NCBI RefSeq assembly: GCF_000500935.1
Contig: NC_022998.1
Coordinates: 372,001-436,000 of the forward strand
Direction: 5' to 3'
DNA from: Spiroplasma apis B31
GTDB taxonomy: Bacteria > Bacillota_I > Bacilli_A > Mycoplasmatales > Mycoplasmataceae
Length of the DNA stretch: 64,000 nt
Part shown: positions 58,101 through 64,000 of the stretch, piece by piece
How positions within the stretch are numbered: position 1 is the first letter of the stretch
Layout of the letters: each line of letters begins with the position of its first letter
Position numbers and translations under genes: made by a program
Notes under the pieces: model-generated
The model's input: the letters and a program-made list of their open reading frames with translations, nothing else
Database searches by the model: none
What the model was told of the DNA's origin: nothing

Positions 58101-60442
58101 TAAATGTTAAGGATGGTAAATTAGAATCTGAATGACTTTATCAAACTTTATCAAACTCCATCAATAACAACCAAAATGAAGACAATAACAGCCTAGTATC
58201 AATTATTGGTAGCATATTTGGTAATAATATCAATCAACTTTTAGGAAAAGGTATATCTCTTGGAGAAATACAAAAAACATTAGATTGAATTATTCACTCT
58301 AATGAATTCAAAAGTGATGAATTTATGGCGAGAAAAGAAAAGGTAAAAACTGCATCAGATTTATTGTCTAGTACATTTCCACCAATAATTGCTCAACTTA
58401 TGAATACTAGCGCAAAAGGAGAAGGTACTTGAAAAGAGCAAATTCTAGATGTTATTGTTTCTCAAACACCTTCATACATTAAAAACTTCTTTAACAAGTC
58501 AGAAAACAGACAAAATCAATTCGAATTTGGTTGAACAATTAACAATTATATTCCAACTGTAGATAATCTATATACAAAAATTAATGCTGAGACTAATAAT
58601 AATAAATTATCTATTATTGGTCTTCAATCAACACAAAATGCATACAACTTTTCTAATATTAAAAATAATATATTTTTAAGTGAGTATAAAGCAAGAAAAT
58701 TGCAAGATGTCATCTATGGCAAAGAAAATCAAAATATTTATATTGATAATTTTAAAGTTTACGATAAAGATAACGGGGAATTAACAATCCCAACTATTAC
58801 AAATAGTCAAGCAAAATTAATATATCCTTTTAAAGATGATTTATTAGATAAACTAACTTTCAATGCAGATCGTTTAGTATTGTCTGAAGATCAAACCAAT
58901 ATACCTAATGAAGCTTGAATGTATGATGATAGAGATTATCAAAAATTCTTAAATCATGACATAAAAGAGGATAAAGGTTGACTCAGAGCTAGTGCTCTTT
59001 CAGCTAATAAGATGACTTATGCACCTATTTTCAATTACAATAATGGTACTAAAAAAGGGTTCGAAAAATATGATGGTGTTATTCCTAACTCTTTGGTTAA
59101 AGATTCTTATGGATTCTTTAATTTACAAAGTGAATATGACGAAAATGAACATGAAACTCTTAAAGCTGAGATAAGACCTTATTATCAATATGACAATATA
59201 ACATTATTCATACCTAAATCAAAAGCAACTAGATTTGAAGCTATTAAAAATTTAGGAAATAAAGATACTTCTGAATGGTTTGGTTATATAGATAAAAATG
59301 CTGTTCCAAAAGACACAGTTAAACAGTGGGAAAATATCGATCCCGCAACAAAAAGCAATGATTATGTTTGAATAAGACCATACTCTTTGTATTACGATGT
59401 AAGGGGTAAATATGAGAAACCAAAAGCAAACCTTACAGGTATCGAATTATCACAATTAACAGATTCTTACAAAAACTTTTTGTGACAATCATTTAAATCT
59501 CAAAATAATCCATTTGCCATCGCAAACAAAACTATGGATTGAAACAAAATATCTGGGGGTAATATAAAAAAAATTAACCTTAAATCAGTTGGAGACCTTA
59601 AAGTTTATGGTAATAACTTAATCATCGCTGATCAAAATATCGTTAACTTAGTACATGGATATTCTATTGACAAGTACTTGCCATTCAATTATCAATATGA
59701 GGATAAAAACTCACAAAATAATGGTAGTTACACAGAAAATGGAGTAAAAGTTAATACATATGACTATGTTAATCCTAATAATCTTATAAATAATGAGAGT
59801 TCAAACAATTTAATATATGGAACAAACGATAAACAAAGAAGCATAAGACCGAATCTTTGATACAATGGAGTTTATTCTAATGCAAAAGAACCTTATTTCT
59901 TAACAACTCAAGCATCTTTCTCAAGAAATCCAAAAATTGGTGAAGATACTATAAACGGTGATAGCACTTATAAACTATGGGTTGAAACGACAGATACCGA
60001 GTTCTTATCACAACAACAAGCACTTATTGACCAAATATCTAAACTGATTATTTCAATAGGTACCTTATTTATATCTATGATAATTATTATTTCTTCGTTA
60101 GCAACAACATTGATTGCTGATCTTTATGTAAACCAATACAAAAAGTTCATGATCATAATGAAATCGCTTGGATACTCTAACTGAAAAATAATCAAATACT
60201 CGTTTGGATTTGTAAGTTTATTCTCTATGATTACTTATGTAATGGGTGTTTTAACAAGTTATTTAGTGATATTCGGAATAACAACATATATAAATAATAA
60301 TTTCATTGCAATTCCATTTGGTTACACTTGGTGGGCACCGTTTGTCTCAACAATATTAGTCGTTGGTATGTTTATTTTATCAACAATTATAACAACCAGA
60401 AAGATTCGTAAGGAACCTCCAAGTTCATTAATGACGGGATAA
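55157..60442 (+). pseudogene. Giant FtsX/MacB-type ABC permease, split by one TAA
   Basis: A 1761-codon frame is open except for TAA at 56633-56635 (codon 493), which follows PKLYYLRN and precedes LIGQASDLNIEERAEF. All other internal stops are TGA. Domains: N-terminal membrane helix (residues 20-45), outside domain, first FtsX region near 708-830 (MNSSEIGILKSLGAKASEI), another helix near 870-905, second outside domain, and C-terminal FtsX region from about 1625 (MIIMKSLGYSNWKIIKYSFG). The 3' part keeps frame, codon use and TGA Trp codons, so the break is recent or is a sequence error. The first 492 residues alone would have only one membrane helix. No ribosome-binding site is seen at 56636 for restart. 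Confidence 0.8.
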
Positions 60443-60465
60443 AATAATTAATATAAAAAATATTT

Positions 60466-60495
60466 TAAAAACTACTTATTAAGTAGTTTTTTTTT
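60466..60495 (+). terminator. Rho-independent terminator after the permease
   Basis: AAAAACTACTT and AAGTAGTTTTT pair around a short loop, then a long T run. Confidence 0.85.
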
Positions 60496-60552
60496 ATGAA
60501 AATTATATGCTTTTAATAAAGTTGTGATAATATAACTTTTAAGGTGATTAGT

Positions 60553-61206
60553 GTGAAAAAGTATAATCTAAATTTAACATTGAAATTTATACTCCTTTTA
60601 GGAATTATTTTTAATATTTTAGTTATTTTACTTTTAAGTGATCTTCCTTATATTTTTGCGATTTATATTTTTGCAATTGGTTTCATTTGATTTATTCAAA
60701 TTATGTTTTGAATATTAATTTTTAAAAGATTCAAGCTACTAAAGGTTTACAAAAACACATATATAGAATATAAAAAATCTTTGAACGAAGTCATCTTGTT
60801 GTTGTTAAACCTATTGCTATGATTTACATTATTCTTTATGAATATCAAAGACTCTTATAATAATTACAGTAAGGTCTTGATTAATAGATTACCAGTAAAT
60901 ATCTCTTTGATTGTCTATTTTTTAATTAGAATTAAATTATATGAATATTACAAAAACTTTGAATTGAAAGAAATTTGAACTTATGAATTTAATTTTGCAA
61001 TTGAAAAGAATTTTAAAGACTATAAAAATGAAAACCATAGTCATTTTTTAAGTACATACATTCATTTTTTGTTATTGAAAGAAATTTTTATTTTGCGTTT
61101 CAATATTTTTAAAGGTAATAACATCTACAAATATTTTTTTACTAGCATAACCAAATTAAATAACATCTCTAGGGGTGACAAATTTAAACCTTCATATATT
61201 AATTAA
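60553..61206 (+). CDS. Integral membrane protein, 217 residues
   Basis: This gene is hidden by four TGA Trp codons (in GFIWFIQ, MFWILI, LLLWFTL and KEIWTYE). It starts with GTG at 60553, preceded by AAGGTGAT, and ends TAA at 61204. The product begins VKKYNLNLTLKFILLLGIIFNIL and has about four membrane helices in its first 130 residues, then a Lys/Asn/Phe-rich tail. The ABC transporter gene starts 31 bases later, so the two are probably cotranscribed. It may be an accessory subunit; no family recognised. Confidence 0.75.
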
Positions 61207-61237
61207 CAAGAAAAAAATATTTCGAAGGAGGTTTAAT

Positions 61238-63007
61238 ATGCTTAATAAAGTAATCGAAGTAAAAAACTTAAATAAAAAATTCAAATCAGGCTATGGTATA
61301 TTTGATATTAATTTCACAGTTGAATATGGAAAAGTTTTTGGTTATTTAGGACCTAACGGTGCTGGTAAATCCACTACAATAAGAAGTTTGATGGGATTTA
61401 TAAAAGCAGATAGTGGGAGCTCAAATATAACATATAAAAATAAAAATGAAGAGTTAATTAATGATATTGTTTCATATGATTCTTGAGTTGATTCAAACAA
61501 AGTACAAAGAAATCTAGGTTATGTTCCTGGAGAAATATCATTCCCAATTCATATGACAGGAATTGATTTGTTAAAACAAATATTTAGATTAAGAAACATG
61601 TCAGATTGAAATGATGTTAGAAAACTTATTGACTATTGAGAGTTTAATCCCAATATGAAAATCAAAAAAATGTCTAAGGGAATGAAACAAAAAGTAGCAT
61701 TAGTTATTGCATGAATGCATAATCCAGACATAATTGTTTTGGATGAACCAACAACTGGACTTGATCCTTTAATGCAAGACAAGTTTGTTAAGTTAGTTCA
61801 AAAATCCAAAGAAGAAGGTAAAGCAATCATTTTATCATCACATATTTTCTCAGAAATAGAAAAGACATGTGATTATGTTGCAATAATAAAAAGAGGAAAA
61901 ATAGTTTCTACTGTTGATGTCAAAGATATTCAATATAATGAAGAAAAAACTTATGAAATAAAATTCAAAAATGAAGTAGATGAACAAAAAATAATCTCTC
62001 ATAAATGAAAAGTAAAAAGTTTTGAAAATAATATAATGTTTGTTGTCGTAGAAAATAAGGATATCAATGATTTTATCCAAACTATTTCACATAATGATAT
62101 TGAGTTTATCAAAGAGCATCCTTTAGATCTTGAACAATATTTTATGAAATATTACCAAAATGAAATTGAAAAGGACGTTATTGAGAAATTAGATAATATA
62201 GAACTAAAGTCGGGTGCCAAAAAATCATTTGTTTCATTCGAACTTATAAAAGATACTTCAAGAAAATCATTTTGGCTATGATTCTTTATGACTATAATAC
62301 CAACTATAATGTCTATTGTTGTGTTTTCGGTTATGTTTAACAATCAGTCGGTTTTAGATAAGGTTGCAAGCGGGGTTAGTTGAGAAATTATTATAAATGG
62401 GGCAATTACATCTTTGATTACAAGCACAACAGGAATTGCGTATTTATTGATTTTAGTATATCTTCTTGTAACTGGTAATTCCTTAGTAGCGGGTGAAGTT
62501 GAAAAAGGGACAATGGTAAATTTACTTACAACTAACCAATCTAGAAAAAGTGTTCTATTAACAAAAATGTTAACTTACATATCATTTTTAGTTCTAAGTA
62601 TATTTATTCTGTTCATAACTTCTATTAGTACAATTGGAATTTTAGGAAAAGGTTCAGAAATTAATTTCGGATTAATAGGGATGTATTTCATTGGTTTATT
62701 TCTAATAATTTTATTGATGTCTTCAATCAGTTTTCTTTCAAGTTGTTATTTTAATAAATCAGCTTACTCTTTAGCAACAGCTGGAGGAATAGCTATTATA
62801 TTTTATGTATTATATTTCGTAAGTAAAATTAATGAATCAGTAGAATTTTTAAAATACTTCTCATTGAATACTCTATTTACAATTGATTACACTGAAGTTG
62901 GTCAAGTTGGAAAGTATCTTGGACAATATTTATCTATGTTTATCCTTTCAATTGGTTTATATACTACTTCTTACTTCGTTTTCACTAAAAAAGACTTACC
63001 ATTATAA
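61238..63007 (+). CDS. ABC-2 transporter with ATPase fused to permease
   Basis: A 589-residue frame that joins a nucleotide-binding domain and an ABC-2 permease. The ATPase part (residues 1 to about 300) has Walker A GPNGAGKST (about 38), signature MSKGMKQKVAL (about 145, in place of LSGGQ) and Walker B IIVLDEPTTGLDP (about 165), followed by the switch His in SSHIF. The permease part starts near residue 345 (FWLWFFMTIIPTIMSIVVF) and has about six helices, with GEVEKGTMVNLLTTNQSRKSVLLTKML typical of ABC-2. TGA Trp codons at several sites join the pieces. ATG 61238 is preferred for its AAGGAGG. Substrate unknown. Confidence 0.88.
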
Positions 63008-63028
63008 TATGGTTATCAAATATTTAGA

Positions 63029-63066
63029 TAAAAGTTATTTGTAATTACCACAAATAACTTTTTTCT
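63029..63066 (+). terminator. Rho-independent terminator after the ABC-2 gene
   Basis: AAAAGTTATTTG and CAAATAACTTTT pair across nine bases, then T residues. Confidence 0.85.
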
Positions 63067-63600
63067 TTTTTTACAATAAATATTTATTCATTATATTTAT
63101 CTTATATTAGTTATTTTTATCAAGTTTTAACTATTTGTAAGTTAATTTAATCGATGTAATGTAAAAAAATTCTAATATTTTAAAATATGCAACAAGTTTA
63201 GATATATTAATAGATTATATTTAAGACTTAAAATTTAAATAAAAATATTTTTTAAACAAAATATCAATTTACCATTTAACGCAATGTTTAAATGATTTAA
63301 TTAATTATTGGTTCCTGCAATTGTTAACAATTTACATTAAACTGTCTCAATCAATGTTATGGCTAGGTAATAAATAAACATGTGTAAATTGGGAAATATA
63401 AACTCTAAACTAGTAATAGGTAAATATGATTTATCGATTATACAAGATGTCTTTATACTTGGCATAATATGTTTATAAGTTACTAAATGGGTATCTTTAG
63501 AATTTATGATAAATGTATAAATATAAAATAGATATCATTTCAATTTAGTTTATCGTCAAAATCTTATCGTCATAACCACATAAAACTTACTTTATATATT
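63067..63600. other. Gene-free AT-rich stretch
   Basis: No open frame of useful length was found on either strand, even with TGA read as Trp. It contains a 14-base perfect palindrome AATTGTTAACAATT (63319-63332) and a direct repeat TTATCGTCA (63550-63558 and 63564-63572). No RNA gene is recognised. Confidence 0.6.
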
Positions 63601-63601
63601 A

Positions 63602-63610
63602 TGTTATAAT
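63602..63610 (+). promoter_or_regulatory. Extended -10 promoter
   Basis: TGTTATAAT is a consensus extended -10 element 24 bases before the ATG at 63634, with AAGGAG between them. Confidence 0.65.
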
Positions 63611-63633
63611 TACCTTTGAATAAGGAGAAAAGT

Positions 63634-64000
63634 ATGAGTGAAAAAATTTATCAAATAAATTCAAATCAAATCGGCGTTGTTAATTTTGATAAACCTTGAT
63701 TTCTATGTCACTTTGAAATTGAGGGCGAAAAACCTGTTCAAGTATTTTTCCCAAGTCTAGAGCTAGGTGTAAAAAAAATCGCATTATTTTTTGAAGAAAC
63801 TGTTATTAGTAAATGATTAAAACTAGGACCAATGGGTATTGAAAAAATAGAACGACTAAGAAAATACTTATTAACAACTTGATTCAATCCCGGAGTAGAA
63901 ACTATGAGAGAAGCTATGTATGAACAATATGGTTTTCCTGAGTTTAGAGATAAAACTGGTGAACAACTGATTTATGACGGCTATAATTTCATGGCGGTTG
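63634..64000 (+). CDS. Unknown protein, 3' end missing
   Basis: The frame runs from ATG 63634 to the window edge (122 codons seen). It begins MSEKIYQINSNQIGVVNFDK and has no signal peptide; the start looks beta-rich, then helical (GPMGIEKIERLRKYLLTTW). Trp codons written TGA occur several times (for example in KPWFLCHF and SKWLKLG). AAGGAG lies before the start. No family recognised. Confidence 0.7.

Overview
The window comes from a mollicute of the Spiroplasma/Entomoplasma/Mesoplasma group. In-frame TGA codons are read as Trp in almost every gene (for example obg, clpB, dnaK, lon and both large permeases). The DNA is very AT-rich, genes are tightly packed or overlap, and surface lipoproteins carry mollicute-style signal peptides. 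Assignment below that group is inference. No rRNA, insertion sequence, prophage, CRISPR array or replication origin was seen.

Layout: (1) 1-4900: the end of an ABC exporter, trmFO (tRNA m5U54 methylation), an unknown gene and tRNA-Arg(UCU). (2) 4940-7270: the rpsP-unknown-rimM-trmD-rplS translation operon. (3) 7300-17950: a mixed block with obg, nadE, pncA, hemW, an RpiR regulator, a catalytically degenerate M17 aminopeptidase and several unknown genes, one with an Asn/Gln/Tyr-rich tail. (4) 18045-24966: the heat-shock block clpB, hrcA, grpE, dnaK, dnaJ, with CIRCE operators. (5) 25131-32430: mnmA, a two-nuclease DUF2779-type protein, fmt, efp, an Asp23-like protein and coiled-coil or membrane proteins of unknown role. 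(6) 32480-41228: a surface operon of a secreted repeat protein, a 1478-residue FtsX-type permease and a lipoprotein, behind a leader that can fold into a long hairpin. (7) 41399-52712: two charged coiled-coil proteins, two unknowns, tig, lon (with a perfect CIRCE), rarA and a tail-anchored PH-like protein. (8) 52709-63066: a second surface region with a large lipoprotein on the minus strand, a second giant FtsX-type permease interrupted by one TAA codon, a small membrane protein and an ABC-2 transporter with ATPase and permease fused. (9) 63067-64000: a gene-free stretch and the start of an unknown gene.

The genes suggest a parasite with salvage metabolism (pncA plus nadE for NAD), a chaperone/protease set controlled by HrcA (clpB, hrcA-grpE-dnaK-dnaJ and lon all have CIRCE sites), and a large investment in envelope proteins. 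The strongest leads are the giant permease/lipoprotein operon with its structured leader, the permease gene broken at a likely former Trp codon, and the M17 peptidase that has lost most of its metal ligands while keeping an open frame.
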